A DNA stretch of 64,000 nucleotides from Maratus speciosus (Eukaryota; Arthropoda; Arachnida; Araneae; Salticidae): positions 525,703,451 through 525,767,450 of the forward strand of contig OZ010795.1 in NCBI GenBank assembly GCA_963932465.1. Reading direction: 5' to 3'. Made by a program: the position numbers and the translations under genes. Shown here piece after piece: positions 44,411 to 56,001 of this stretch. Position 1 is the stretch's first letter. Every line of letters begins with the position of its first letter. The notes under the pieces are model-generated. The model was not told the DNA's origin, made no database searches, and saw only the letters and a program-made list of their open reading frames with translations.

Positions 44411-45944
44411 CACTGCTCAAAACAATTAAAGGATATTGCAGTTTTAGGTGGATTTTGTATCTGGTAAACTGTTTAGCTGATTGATACATGGTCGACAGAC
44501 ATAGTAGGTTATATGAGAATAAATTACACATGTTTGGCAGAAAAAAATGCATTTTATTGCGCATTTGTGTACTAAAGGAAAAAAAAACACACTTTGTGCA
44601 TATGAGGAAAAAAAGGAATAAGAAAAGGTGTTTTCTTCATAGAAAATCATTTTCAGTAGGGGGTATGGTTTCCACGGGCGGCCAGCAACGTTGAACACCT
44701 TTGAGGCATGGACTCAATGAGACTATTAATGACGAGTTGGGGTATTCTGCCCCACTCTTCCAGAAGAGCTCTTTCCAGTTCTTGGAGAAATTGTGGGGGT
44801 TGTTGGCGGCCAGAAACTCGTCTTCCTAGAGCGTTCCAAACGTGCTCGATTGGATTCATGTCTGGAGAACACGCTGGCCATTCCATTCGAACGATTCCTT
44901 CCTCGAAAAGGAAATCCTCCACCAGGTTTGCACGATGTGGCCTGCAGTTATCGTCCATTAAAATGAAGTTATCTCCGATTGCTGCAGCGTAAGGGACTAC
45001 AATAGGTCTGAGGATCTCATCCCTATATCGGCGACCAGTCAGAGCTCCATCTCGAATGATGTAGAGGTCAGTGCGCCCGTCAATGGAGATGCCACCATAC
45101 ACCAACACTCCTCCACCGCGAAATCTGACACTTTCGTGCACGAACGCAGGATTATTCCTACTGCCACGGTCCCTCCAGATGAAAATACGCCTATTATCCG
45201 GATGCACAGATAAACGGGACTCGTCAGAAAACAGAATATTGCTCCATTCATTTCTCATCCAGTTGACATGCTCGGTTGCCCACTCCCTGCGGCCGCGACG
45301 ATGCCTTGATGTTAATCTAACACATACCATCGGTCGGCGAGCATACAGACCTACAGCATGGAGCCGGTTTCGGACAGTCTGAGTTGAAATCGTGGTGCCT
45401 GTAGCCGAGCGAAGGTGTTGTTGGAGAAGAGTAGCGTTCATGGTTCGGTGTCTCCGAGCTGTTAACGATAAATACCGATCTTCATTGGGCGTTGTTGCCC
45501 GTCTACGACCTTGCCCTGGTCTTCGGCCAGCACATCCACTCTCCAAAAAACGGTTCCAGATCCTGGAAATGACACTTTGTGACACTCCAATGGCTTGCGC
45601 TACTTCGGCTTGAGTTTGGCCCCCTTCTAACCTACCAACAATTCTCAAAGCTTCTGAATCTGTCAAATGACTTCGTTGAGACATCGTACTCATCGAAACA
45701 AAGCAATCACTGAATGCCGATCATCCTTGTCTTCATTCTCTTTTATCCAGTTGAAAGTCAAATTTCATTCGCTGCCGCTGAAGCGACGTTTTTGACGTCG
45801 GACTCAAAATTTGCATACTCCACAGTTTGAAAACCAGAAAAATTTGCATTTGTGATTCTCTTCTTCTATTTTCGGCAAAAAAAATTCGTTTATATCTTTA
45901 TTTTATATAAAACTTCAAATATCCTTTAATTGTTTTGAGCAGTG
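44411..45944 (-). mobile_element. Intact Tc1-type transposon (1534 bp)
   Basis: The ends are CACTGCTCAAAACAATTAAA plus GGATATT, a perfect 27-bp inverted repeat, flanked by TA (44409-44410 and 45945-45946), the Tc1/mariner target duplication. It contains one uninterrupted transposase frame on the minus strand with 249 bp and 242 bp of non-coding sequence before and after. Perfect ends and an open frame mean it inserted recently. Its G+C content is clearly higher than its surroundings. Confidence 0.97.
44653..45693 (-). CDS. Tc1-family DD34E transposase
   Basis: The 346-residue protein cuts and pastes its own transposon by binding the inverted ends and acting as a DDE nuclease in the nucleus. 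Residues 10-52 form the first helix-turn-helix (SEALRIVGRLEGGQTQAEVA, then IGVSQSVISRIWNRF). A basic GRPR-like hinge follows (GRRPGQGRRR, 57-66), then a second helix-turn-helix (about 70-112, STQTVRNRLHAVGL). Catalytic residues are D157 (ILFSDESRLS), D248 (LMDDNCRPH) and E283 (SPDMNPIEHVW); 34 residues separate D248 and E283, hence DD34E. Length is normal for Tc1 (about 340). The Met at 1 or 4 could start it; the context does not decide. It is the only gene of its transposon. No stop, frameshift or missing catalytic residue is seen, so activity is plausible. Confidence 0.96.
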   Translation of the reverse strand: MSTMSQRSHLTDSEALRIVGRLEGGQTQAEVAQAIGVSQSVISRIWNRFLESGCAGRRPGQGRRRATTPNEDRYLSLTARRHRTMNATLLQQHLRSATGTTISTQTVRNRLHAVGLYARRPMVCVRLTSRHRRGRREWATEHVNWMRNEWSNILFSDESRLSVHPDNRRIFIWRDRGSRNNPAFVHESVRFRGGGVLVYGGISIDGRTDLYIIRDGALTGRRYRDEILRPIVVPYAAAIGDNFILMDDNCRPHRANLVEDFLFEEGIVRMEWPACSPDMNPIEHVWNALGRRVSGRQQPPQFLQELERALLEEWGRIPQLVINSLIESMPQRCSTLLAARGNHTPY

Positions 45945-45946
45945 TA

Positions 45947-46194
45947 TATCAATGTACAGATCAAATGCAGGGCTTTTCAAGAGAATTGGAATAAGTGTTT
46001 GGCTATGGACGATAACTGCTGAAATAAGTTTTTCAGATGTTTAATGTGTTTTCTAAAATGGTTACTTAATTATCTTACTTCCCTAAACCTTATTACCTTA
46101 TTTCCCTAAATAACGAAGTTTTGTTAAAGCATTCAGGAAGTGCTGGAAAGTGTTTCATAATCTATGCTTAACGCATGATTTTTCTTTCTTGTTC

Positions 46195-46240
<46 letters not shown>

Positions 46241-49049
46241 TTTTTTTTGTTTGAAAAAACCCTTTCTTTTATCTAGGGATGCAATTTAACAGAATTGAAT
46301 TATTTTATAAAACTATATATATAATCTTGGACTCGGAAACTATTTCGAAGCAAATTTCCTTAGTTGAATGCAAATGTTAATTTTGGGATGCAAAAATACA
46401 TTTTCTTATTTAGCATTTTACTTTTATTTACTTCATGCTAATAAGATGAAAAGGTTACATCACATATAAATAATACAAATTGAATAATAATGAATAGTTC
46501 CATACATTACACATTCATATTGGGATTTTGTGCTGCATATTTATAAAACATAACAACGGATTTAGATATGCTATCATTTGAATACAGTAATCGTAAATTT
46601 AAAATTATTTAATGGTAGAAAGGTATGAATTATAATATTATTTATAAGTATATATAAACATTGGTAACAAAATTAATAGCATAAGAACGTATATGTAAAA
46701 AATGTTGAACATATTAAACATACAGATATTGTTTTCTTTTCATAATATATTTCCCATGCCTTTTATTACTATTTCGTAAATTATGTTAATTCAAAAATAT
46801 AAAACATATTATCTCTACCAAATTTGACATTTGATATTTTTGAACGGAGTCAGTGTTCCAATTCAACATTTTACATAATAAATTATCTTATTCAATGAGA
46901 ATATACGCAATAAAATGTTTCAGCTAATTTTGCTTTTCAACTTGCTTTGCAATATTTAATAAATTGTCTCATATTTAAAAGCCTTCTTGTATGAAATGGT
47001 CATGACGTTTTACTTCAGAATAGGTTAAATGAAAAGGAAATGATCTTTTTTCTAAAAAAAAATATAATTTTTTAATGTTCAGCAAAATATAACTTTCTGA
47101 TTCTATTTGAAATATAATCGAAAATGTAAATAAAATATTTGACCTTTAAGATGGATATGTTGGCAATTACATAGTTAAACAGTATAGTTAACGGAGAAGA
47201 TTTTATTAACTTTGAGAATTTCAACATAAAATCTCTGATTTCATTACATTCACATAAAATTTGCCTTGTTGAATTGTGAATGAATTTTCCGAAGTTTTTT
47301 ATAAATTTAAATAAATGTATTACTATTATTCTTTTTTTAGAAAATTCCTAAGTACATTTTCTTATAAAACATTTTGATACTTTTCATTTTTCAATTTACT
47401 AAAACATTCTAAATTGTTTTTAGTAAATGGATGATTATTAGTCAAAATCGGAACATATATATACTGAAAGAAAATATTCTAATAAAAATTAAAAAAAAAA
47501 ATCTCATTGTCAAAACTTTATGCATGGTCTCTGAAAAGAGTCTTTTTTTTAAAGATGGGATCACATAGCTTGTCAAAGTCTATTGTTCCGTGGTCGAGGT
47601 TTCTCTTCCAGAGCTTCGCTGAAAAATCTTCCTAGCTTTGCAGTACAGAGTTCAATTTCTTCCACCACATATGTACAATTTTATAAAAAATGTAATTAAA
47701 TATTTATTTATTGACTATTGTTTTATTTTATGTTATTGTAAAAAATGGTATTTTATTATAAACGCTAATAATCCCTTAATAATTTTTTTAAAAAAAACTG
47801 TGTTTAAATAAATTAGCATTCTTAATATTACAGCGATCCACAATGAGAAAAGAAGACGAAAAGCCTATATTTAATCTGTGCTTTCAACACTTTGCATGTA
47901 TTTTTCAATAAAGTACTCTAAACCTGCTATATATATATAATAAAAAATCTTATTATTTAAAGCCTAAAATAAATGTTCAGTTTTTAATGAAAAAAAATCA
48001 TTTAAATGAACACTTATGTTAAACAGTTTTTATAACAGGATTAGTACGTTGCAAGGAATTTTCAGAAGAAATGTCAGTATTTTTATATAAAAAATAAATG
48101 TAGGCTTATCGCGCAAAATCTAGCATTATTTAAGAAGTGAATTTTTATAAGAAAAACTGATACCGAAGAATTGCCTTGTCTGGAAATTTTACCCGTACGA
48201 ACTCTATTATAAATAATATGTACCTCCTGCTTTTACATACTCTAACATATAATAATTGTTCTGAGACTGCTTTTTAACTAAGCATTATTTAAAAATGCTT
48301 AAATAAAATAATAAAAAAAAAAAAGAATTCATATACAGATATAAACCCTTATATATTTCAAAATTAATTTCGAAATTACCGTTGATTTTCTGTTTTCTTT
48401 GTTATAGAATGAAGTATTGTTGAACAAGACATGAATCGAAAAAAAATATTTTAATACAACTAGCTGAAATTTTTGATAAAACAAGACTTCATAGAAAATG
48501 TTTATTTTTAGCAGTTCTTCAGAAATGGTACTTGAATTCCTATTTGTTAAAAGAAGATTTCCTTTGAAAAGTAAAATTGAAATTCATGTTTTTCTTATGA
48601 GATCTTACATTATTCTGACATTTTATATTTTAAAAAACGTAAAATACACTTCAAATTCATTTCTATAAAAAGAGAAATCTTTGATAAATCCTTCAATACA
48701 AAAAACATCTTAAACTTTAATGTAAAATTTAATCTGCAATTCTCATTTTTGTGGAGTATTTGTAAATTTATTACTTCCATTTAGAAATATTTACAACAGT
48801 TTATTGAAAATGTGTATGTAGCGTCCACACTTTTAACAGCTTAAAATCATGCATTCGCGACATAACTATACTATTTTAACTTTTGACGAAATACTGCAAT
48901 TAATGTAGCATAGCATATTTCAAATGTGGTATAATGGTCATTTTAGATATAATGTAATCTGTGCACATTTCAAAACTAACTGAGACCTGCGCGTTAAGGA
49001 TTCAGAGGTTTTTAAACTTTCAAAAACATTAAATGTTTGAATATATACA
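45947..49049. other. No gene seen
   Basis: About 3.1 kb of A+T-rich DNA with a 42-nt A run at 46196-46237. A short less A+T-rich patch at 47560-47680 (GTCGAGGTTTCTCTTCCAGA and following) is unassigned. Confidence 0.45.
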
Positions 49050-49510
49050 CAGGGTGTCCTTAACGCATGGTACATACGTTAGGGGGATGATAGAACACAA
49101 CTATACAAGCACAAATCACTATACAATCCATGATCAGATCGCAAGCCGCCTGTGGATCATCAATGAGATGGATGCGTACTCAAATCAGGAAAGAGCCGAG
49201 ATGCATTACATGTACGGAGCGGCAGACGGGTATGCAAGGGAAGCCCAAAGGTTGTACCAATCAACTGGCATGCCCGCTCACCCGATTTGTCACGTCTGGA
49301 CTTTTTCTTCTGGGGTCCCATGACGAACCTCATCTACGATGATGGTCCCATAGGTTCCGTTCAAGAAATTGTTGCCCGGATATCCGTAGCTGATGACACC
49401 ATACGAGAGATGCCTTGTATTTTCGCCAATATACGGCGGTCGCTCCATCGACGGTGTGAAGCCTGCGCTACTGTTGGCGACCGCAATTTTGAGCAGCTGC
49501 CGTGATGGGG
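49050..49510 (+). mobile_element. Internally deleted mariner/Tc1-like (IS630) element
   Basis: The left end CAGGGTGTCCTTAACGCATG follows TATACA. N-terminal and C-terminal parts of a transposase lie next to each other (49168-49260 and 49272-49505). The right inverted end was not found, so the copy is also truncated or eroded on that side. Confidence 0.65.
49168..49505 (+). pseudogene. Mariner-like transposase with central deletion
   Basis: Frame 1 gives MDAYSNQERAEMHYMYGAAD and GYAREAQRLYQ, matching the N-terminal helix-turn-helix that starts M-D-x-Y-[ST]-N-x-E in a widespread arthropod transposase group, where IYG-x-A-x-G-x-x-x-x-A-x-RLY recurs. After position 49272 a different frame gives ARSPDLSRLDFFFWGPM, then a C-terminus ending ACATVGDRNFEQLP and TGA. 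RSPDL-x-x-LDFF-W is the end of the DDE core. The region that would carry the first two catalytic Asp residues is gone and the two parts are out of frame, so no active product. The C-terminal frame still lacks stops, implying a moderately young copy. Confidence 0.75.
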
Positions 49511-50689
49511 GACGTATGTGCTGTTTACTTTCATTTTGTTGAATAAAATATTTTTCTTCATATTATCGGTTCCTTTTCCTTCTATCGATGTCTAACTTCT
49601 TTCTCCTCATTTTGTGCCACAGTATATTTCTCGCTCTAGCTTTTTACGACTTGCGTTCCGACTATGGATTGTATGGTGATTTGTGCTTGTCTAGTTGTGT
49701 TCTGTCAGACCCAATCGTATGTACCATGCGTTTAGGGACTTCGTGCATAGTTATAACAGCAGTCAGAAACCTTTAAAAAAATATGAATGCATTCTTAATA
49801 GTTGTTATAAATAGAATACTTTCAAAGAGAGAAACTTTAAGTCAATTTTAAAACAATTTTAAAATCTCCGTGCAAGGGAGTTAAATAACTTTTTGATAAT
49901 TTTACATGAAATTTTCAAGATATACAGTGTATGGGAGGCACAATAATATGAACGTAAGTTTTTCCTTTTTTTGTAGAAAAATATTTTTTCTTGGTGTTAT
50001 ATTGCTAAACTTTTGAAATTTTTATGTAAGCGAGATACAGTTTTTTTAAAGCATAAAAATACTATAAATAAACACTTTTGTTAAGTTCAGTGTAATCATA
50101 AGAATACTATAATTATTTTTTTGTCATTATATACCAACATTATATACACCAAATATTAATGCACCAATAATTTTGTTTTACACCGTAGAAATTCTTTTGT
50201 AATCATACGTGCAATCTGTGATCCCAGTTTTTCACTCGACAAGTTTTAAATCTCCCATATAATAACTAATTTTTAACATTATGATATGGAAGAAAGGAAT
50301 AAAAGAAGGAAAATGTATATATTACCGCCTTCGAAAATTATGTTTTTGTAAGTATACTTCTAAGGTATAAAATGGGAAAATTCATTTTATATCACTTTTT
50401 GATATTTCAAAAGTCTTATATTCCCTTAAGATAAGTTAGTGTTTTACGACATGCACTCTGCATTCTGTGTCAGGAAAGCCAAGATTTTTGTTGTAAACAT
50501 AATTAACATGTTGTAGAAAAACGTTCAACAGAAGAACGCTGCTTTCTCAGCTAGCACTATAAAAGTATAAAAAGCAAAAATCTCCGATTTACAAATAAAC
50601 TCCGAGCATAATCTTCTATAGGCAGCCATATTGTCGAAATGCATCTTCCCGTTCGCGCAACATCATCAACCATATTATTGTACAGTTAC
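49511..50689. other. No gene seen
   Basis: A+T-rich. The 49588-49776 frame is hydrophobic and Cys-rich but has no family signature; it may be 3' sequence of the mariner-like element. Confidence 0.35.
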
Positions 50690-51560
50690 ATCATTTATTT
50701 CATAGTCAACCAGTCAAAGAATGGCATCAAAAAGTGTTGTGCGTTTTTGTAATCGAACTGTAAGAGCTAAATAAATGTTTATAGAATTCATCGATGATAC
50801 TTGCATAATCAAATTATTGTGCCAATTAGGTTTGATTTGGATTAGTATTTTCGGAGTTATTTTGATAAGTTTCGCATGTTTTGATTTTGGTTGATTCTGT
50901 AAACGCAATAGAAGAGTTACATATCTTAATTATCGAAACCCATGCAAGATACTTGCAATATTAACACAGAGTCCCATTTCGGTTAATATTGGTTCAATAT
51001 TTAGGGCATTATAGCGATGGCAATATTGCACTATTTTGGTTTTTCTTATTCATGTAGACAAACTAAAAAAGCTACATATTTAAATAACGATCCGTCACTT
51101 ATTTCACTATCAACCATTAATAAAATGCCAACTGGAAGGTTTCTGCGTTTCTGTAACCGATTTGTAAAGTAACTCAGCCATGATACTTGCATGATAAATT
51201 GATTTTGGAAAATAGGTTCGGATTTGAGTAGCGTTTCGTTCGTTATCTTGATAATTTTGCATTCTTTGCTTTTATGTGTTATTGTAAATGCAATAAAAGA
51301 GCTACGTAAATGGTGAATGAAACTTGCAGGATACATGCAGGATGAATACATTATCTCATTTAGGTTCACGTTGGTTCAGTATTTTGGACTTAAAGCTAGG
51401 ACAATATTGAATAACGTTTGCTTTTGTATGCCCTGTAAGTGAACTAAAAAAGCAAAATACTTGAATAGAGATCTAATCCTAGAAAAATGGAAGATCAATT
51501 CGTTGTTAAATTGGGTTGAAATCGGTTCAGTATTTCGAACGTTACTGTAATGCAATTTTG
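50690..51560 (+). repeat. Diverged ~400-bp tandem repeat, two to three copies
   Basis: Blocks recur in order: TCATTTATTTCATAGTCAACC / TCACTTATTTCACTATCAACC, GATACTTGCATAATCAAATT / GATACTTGCATGATAAATT, GGTTCAATATTTAGGGC / GGTTCAGTATTTTGGAC, and AACTAAAAAAGCTACATATT / AACTAAAAAAGCAAAATACT. A third copy begins near 51480 and stops at the T run. Confidence 0.65.
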
Positions 51561-51563
51561 TAT

Positions 51564-51564
<1 letters not shown>

Positions 51565-51597
<33 letters not shown>
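51565..51597. repeat. Poly-T run (33 nt)
   Basis: Homopolymer that accounts for the poly-Phe frame at 51516-51755. Confidence 0.9.
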
Positions 51598-51602
<5 letters not shown>

Positions 51603-51813
51603 GTGTATCCCATTAAACGAACTATTAAATCCACAAACTTGCATAAGGAACTCCTTCAAGACACTGACGAATTCCGTAAACAGTTCTCATTAGGTTCGAA
51701 TTTTCCTCACTATTTGGAGAATATTTTTTTTTTGTTAATGCATTATGCTAAATAGGTTCGAATTGGTTCTGTATTGCTCACTGATCGTTATGATAAAATT
51801 TTCCTTTTTATAA

Positions 51814-51851
<38 letters not shown>

Positions 51852-52593
51852 CATAGCGTTCAATTTGTAAAGAAATTAACCTAAATCATTGAAGTCATCA
51901 ACAACTATAAAAATATTTAGTTTTCATACAATGTAATATTATTAAATATCGAAATATAATATTTTTCACAATAAAACATTTTATGTTGCATTTTTGTGGG
52001 AAAAAATCGCAATTATTATTAATACATAATGCAGTATTCGAATAAAAAATTGTAGCAGATTGCTTGCGAGTTTGCAAAAATTTATAATGCTATTACTTTA
52101 TTCAGCATTTCTAACAAAAATCCATCGTACTTTTTTAGTTAATGTTAAAATCCCGATATAACTGAAGCTTTGGATTTATACTAACCTATGAAATAAGTAA
52201 ATAAAAACTATACTTCACTTATAAAAATAACCTAACAAAATAAGCATCAAGCCAAAACATGCAACATGAAACTTCTTCGTGTAGTTTATAAACACTAGTA
52301 AGTTAATGATGAATATCAAATTGAAGCAAAGGTTGCGATTCTACAGAGAACATTTAATCGTTAGGATTAATTTTGTCCTCAAAACTGTTGCCCATTACTT
52401 AGTCTACGTGTTAGCAAATGAGTATTAAACTGCAGGTGGCTAGTTTCGCAAACGACTGAAATTAGTCTGTGAGAAAGAGACAATTTTACACTGTTGTATA
52501 TAGAGTTTTGGTCATTTTATAGATAATTTTCACTTGCATACGTAATATTATATTAAAAAGCGAAATGTCGAAACTGCAATTTTTAGGTGCGTT
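51598..52593. other. No gene seen; (TA)n tract
   Basis: Contains (TA)n at about 51819-51847. Otherwise A+T-rich sequence with no coding or element signal. Confidence 0.4.
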
Positions 52594-52996
52594 CGTAATT
52601 ATATAAATACGTAGCACCTATAGTCGTCGTTCAGTCCGTCAGTCTGTCCGTCCGTCCGCATATAATAGAGCAAAAACTACTCAACCGAATGGTCTGAAAT
52701 TCTAAATATATGATTGTTGTAAAATTTTGTCGAGCCATTTCAAAATTTATGAAAATCGGATGTACAGTTAAATTACAGGGACAGTCAAAAGTTTTTCTTT
52801 ACATTACAGTCAATGGGAAAAATTATTGCACGTGCATTTTAATGATGTTAAAGCTTTTCGAATGCTCTCAAATTTTAAACATATAATTATTGCGACATTT
52901 TGTCGAGCCATTTCAAATTTTATGAAAATCGGATGTATAGTTTAATTACAGGGACAGTCAAAAGTTTTTCTTTACATTAAAGCCAATGGGAAAAAG
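52594..52996 (+). repeat. ~170-bp tandem-repeat family, left block
   Basis: Two to three units built on TTTTGTCGAGCCATTTCAAA, ATGAAAATCGGATGTA, TTACAGGGACAGTCAAAAGT and ATTTTAATGATGTTA. The array resumes at 55174 after a 2.2 kb insertion. A (CCGT)n-like stretch occurs near 52634-52660. Confidence 0.85.
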
Positions 52997-53259
52997 TCCT
53001 TCCGGCCAGTGCCGGGAGGAAGAGGTAGCTTTCATATTCCTTATTTAAAAAAAACCAACTTATATTATTCAAACACACGAAGCTCAATTTAGTGGAAACC
53101 GAATATAGGAGATTCAATACTAATTTTTATCAATACTAAATCATTATGAATGAAAATTTCGCGAAATTGGTTATTAATTTCGCACTTAATTAGTAAGTTT
53201 ATCCAAGCTGCTTTTATTTAAAGTAATTTATATTTGGCTGCCAAATTCGGCGATTTCTT

Positions 53260-55020
53260 AAAGTGCCCGCCATTTTAAGACAACATGGAGGATGAGGCTA
53301 ACCAGTGAACTTGGTCGAGACCTTAGTAATTACTGTGCACATGCTCACTCACATCGGAATCAGTTGATATATACAAGTGCTGTCGCAGGCAAAAAATCAG
53401 ATTTTTCAAAATGTCACCCACATTAGAAATTGAAACTGCTATATCTGAGCCATTTTTTAAGATAAAGACAAACATAAATGCTCCTGAATCCTTATATCAA
53501 GGTCAAATACTTAAGAAAGAAACCTTTTTCAATTTCTAATTTTTTTGCACCTCACTTTAAATATATTTTTTTTTAATTTAATGGCCGCCATTTTGAAACA
53601 AGGTGGCTGATGAAGCTGGCCAGCGAACTTGGTCGACATATTGATGTATACTATCCACATGCCTTCTTACATCGAAATAGGCGAATGCGTGTGTTATCGC
53701 GTAACAAATAAAAGATCGTTTCAAAATGTTAGCCATGCTAGAAATTCAAAGTACTATAATTCAACCATTTTTTAAGATATAAACAAAAGAACAAATTTTC
53801 AGAAACAAAAACTGCTCCGGAATCAAGGCCAAACACATAAAAAAAATCTTTTTAATTTTCCAATTTTTTAATACCTCATTTAAAATTTTAAATTTAATTT
53901 TTTAATGGCAACCCTTTTGAAACAAGATGGCGAATGAAGCTGGCCAACGAATTCGGCCGAGACATTGGTATGTACTATGTACAGACGAAGTTACATGCAA
54001 ATCGGTTCATAAATACGCCTGTTATCGCGTGACAAACATCAGGTCGTTTTAAAATGTCAGCCACAATAGAAATTCAAAATGCTATAACTCAGCCATTTTT
54101 TTAGATATAAACGAAACAAAAACTGTTCCGGAATCTTTGTATTAAGGTCAAACACATACGAAAAAATCTTTTTCATTTTCCAATTTTTTGGTATCTCATT
54201 TTAAATTTTAAATTTTTTACTTTTTTTTAAATGGCCGCCATTTTGAAACAAGATGGCGGATGAAGCTGGCCAACGAACTCGGTCGAGACATTGGTATGTA
54301 CTATGTATAAACGAAGTTACATCCAAATCGGTTGATAAATACGTCTTTTATTGCGTAACAAAATTCAGGACGTTTCAAAATGTCAGCCACGCTAGAAATT
54401 TAAAATGCTATAACTCAGCCAATTTTTAAGATATAGACAAAACAAAAACTGCTCCGAAATCTTTGTATAAAGGTCCAATACATAAGGAAAAAATATGTTT
54501 TCAATTTTCAATTTTTTGGTACCATATTTCAAATTTAAATTTTTCTTAAAAATTTAAATGGCCGCCATTTTTAAAGAAAATGGAGGATGAAGCTGACCAA
54601 CGAACTCGGTCGAGACATTGGTATGTACTATGTATAAACGAAGTTACATCCAAATCGGTTCATAAATACGCCTTTTATCGCGTGACAAAATTCAGGACGT
54701 ATCAAAATGTCAGCCACACTAGAAATTCAAAATGCTATAACTCAGCCATTTTTTAAGATATAGACAAAACAAAAACTGCTCCGGAATCTTTGTATAAAGG
54801 TTAAATACGTAAGAAAAAAATATTTTTCAATTTTAAATTTTTTGGTACCACTTTTCAAATTTTCAAATTTTTAAAAAATTTTAAATGGCCGCCATTTTGA
54901 AACAAAATGGCTGATGAAGATGGCCAACGAACTTGGTCGAGACATTCGTATGTACTATGTACACAACGAATTACGTCGAAATCGGTTCATAAATACGAGA
55001 GTTACTTTATGACATAGGTC
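53260..55020 (+). repeat. Six-unit tandem array, period about 325 bp
   Basis: Units begin near 53266, 53581, 53903, 54231, 54558 and 54884, each opening with a form of ATGGCCGCCATTTTGAAACA followed by AGATGGCGGATGAAGCTGGC. Later landmarks are CTCGGTCGAGACATTGGTAT, AAATCGGTTCATAAATACG, AAAATGTCAGCCAC and CTATAACTCAGCCATTTTTT. Units 2-6 are clearly closer to one another than to unit 1. Non-coding. Confidence 0.95.
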
Positions 55021-55022
55021 AG

Positions 55023-55046
55023 ATATATATATATATATATATATAT
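55023..55046. repeat. (TA)n microsatellite
   Basis: Follows the last 325-bp unit, inside the right part of the Helentron-like element. Confidence 0.9.
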
Positions 55047-55173
55047 CAATTTTGAACGGAGGGTGGTTTCGGGGTCTGGGGGTCATGATCGATGAAAATA
55101 TACCAAAATTTTTTGAAATCGCTTTCCTCCGAACGGCTGCAATAGGTAGCTTTTTGTAATGAAAGCTACCTAA

Positions 55174-55500
55174 AATTATTTCAAGTGCATTTTAATGATG
55201 TTACAGCTTTCCGAATGGGCTGAAATTTTAAATATATAATTGCTGCAAAATTTTGTCGAGCCATTTCAAATTTCATGAAAATCGGATGTATAGCTTAATT
55301 ACAGGGCCAGTCAAAAGTTTTCCGTTACATTAAGGGGAATGGGAAAAAATTATTGCAAGTGCATTTTAATGATGTTACAGACTATGCACTTATGAATTGC
55401 AAATAAATACACATTCAGTACAATATGGGGTGCAAAAAATAATTATAAAACTACTTATAGTACGAACACACCTCATTTGCCACGTTTGACGAGCAATTTC
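55174..55500 (+). repeat. ~170-bp tandem-repeat family, right block
   Basis: Continuation of 52594-52996: TTTTGTCGAGCCATTTCAAA, ATGAAAATCGGATGTA, TTACAGGGCCAGTCAAAAGT. The last stretch (GAACACACCTCATTTG) is also found at the end of the 42846-43740 block (AAACACACCTCATTTG), supporting a common parent repeat. Confidence 0.8.
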
Positions 55501-56001
55501 CAACTTGTTTTTTATAATGTTCGTTCAAATCTCATTCTGTAAATCCTTGCTAAATTCCTAAAACGTCGTTGTTAAGTCTAATAAAAAAGTTTTGTTAATT
55601 CAAGTTTTTTAGACCAAAACAAATTTTACTTTTGAAAAAAAAATCAAGCACATTAATGTTAAACAATTGTTCTTAGCATGTTTTTTAATGTCTTTTGATT
55701 TGCATGTTATTCTTATTTGATTTTGAGTTGTTTCTCATCTTACAGGTAATGGAAATAAAAAAATTCCAATAATTATCATTAGCATAAATTTTATTCTAGT
55801 TCAATGAATAGTTTTACGATTTTATCTTTCCTTTTATTTATAATTATAAACTTATCTGTAAATGCAATTCTGCATACATTTTTTTGGAGTCCACTTTAAG
55901 TATCTCAGCTCATGTGAATGATTAAAAAAAACTTTTTGATATTTGAGAAATATAACTTTCACAGTATATATGTATACCTTTATCTTAAAAAATACATATT
56001 C
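55501..56001. other. No feature seen
   Basis: A+T-rich spacer between the ~170-bp repeat block and MITE A. Confidence 0.4.

Larger units (their letters stand above)
52997..55173 (+). mobile_element. Helentron-like non-autonomous element 1 carrying a six-unit array
   Basis: It interrupts the ~170-bp array: uninterrupted units read GGGAAAAATTATTGCA, whereas here GGGAAAAAG is followed by TCCTTCCGGCCAGTGCCGGG, and the far side resumes AATTATTTCAAGTGCA. The left end starts TC and folds (TCCTTCCGGC with GCCGGGAGGA). AGGTAGCTTTCAT at 53023-53035 is the exact inverse of ATGAAAGCTACCT at 55159-55171, which is half of a terminal hairpin GGTAGCTTT (55145-55153) / AAAGCTACC (55162-55170). Subterminal inverted repeat, tandem core and 3' hairpin fit Helentron-type (HINE/DINE) non-autonomous elements. 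No Rep/helicase coding. Confidence 0.6.

Noticed and set aside
44708..45613. Plus-strand ORFs of 73-103 codons
   Set aside because: Antisense shadows of the Tc1 transposase.
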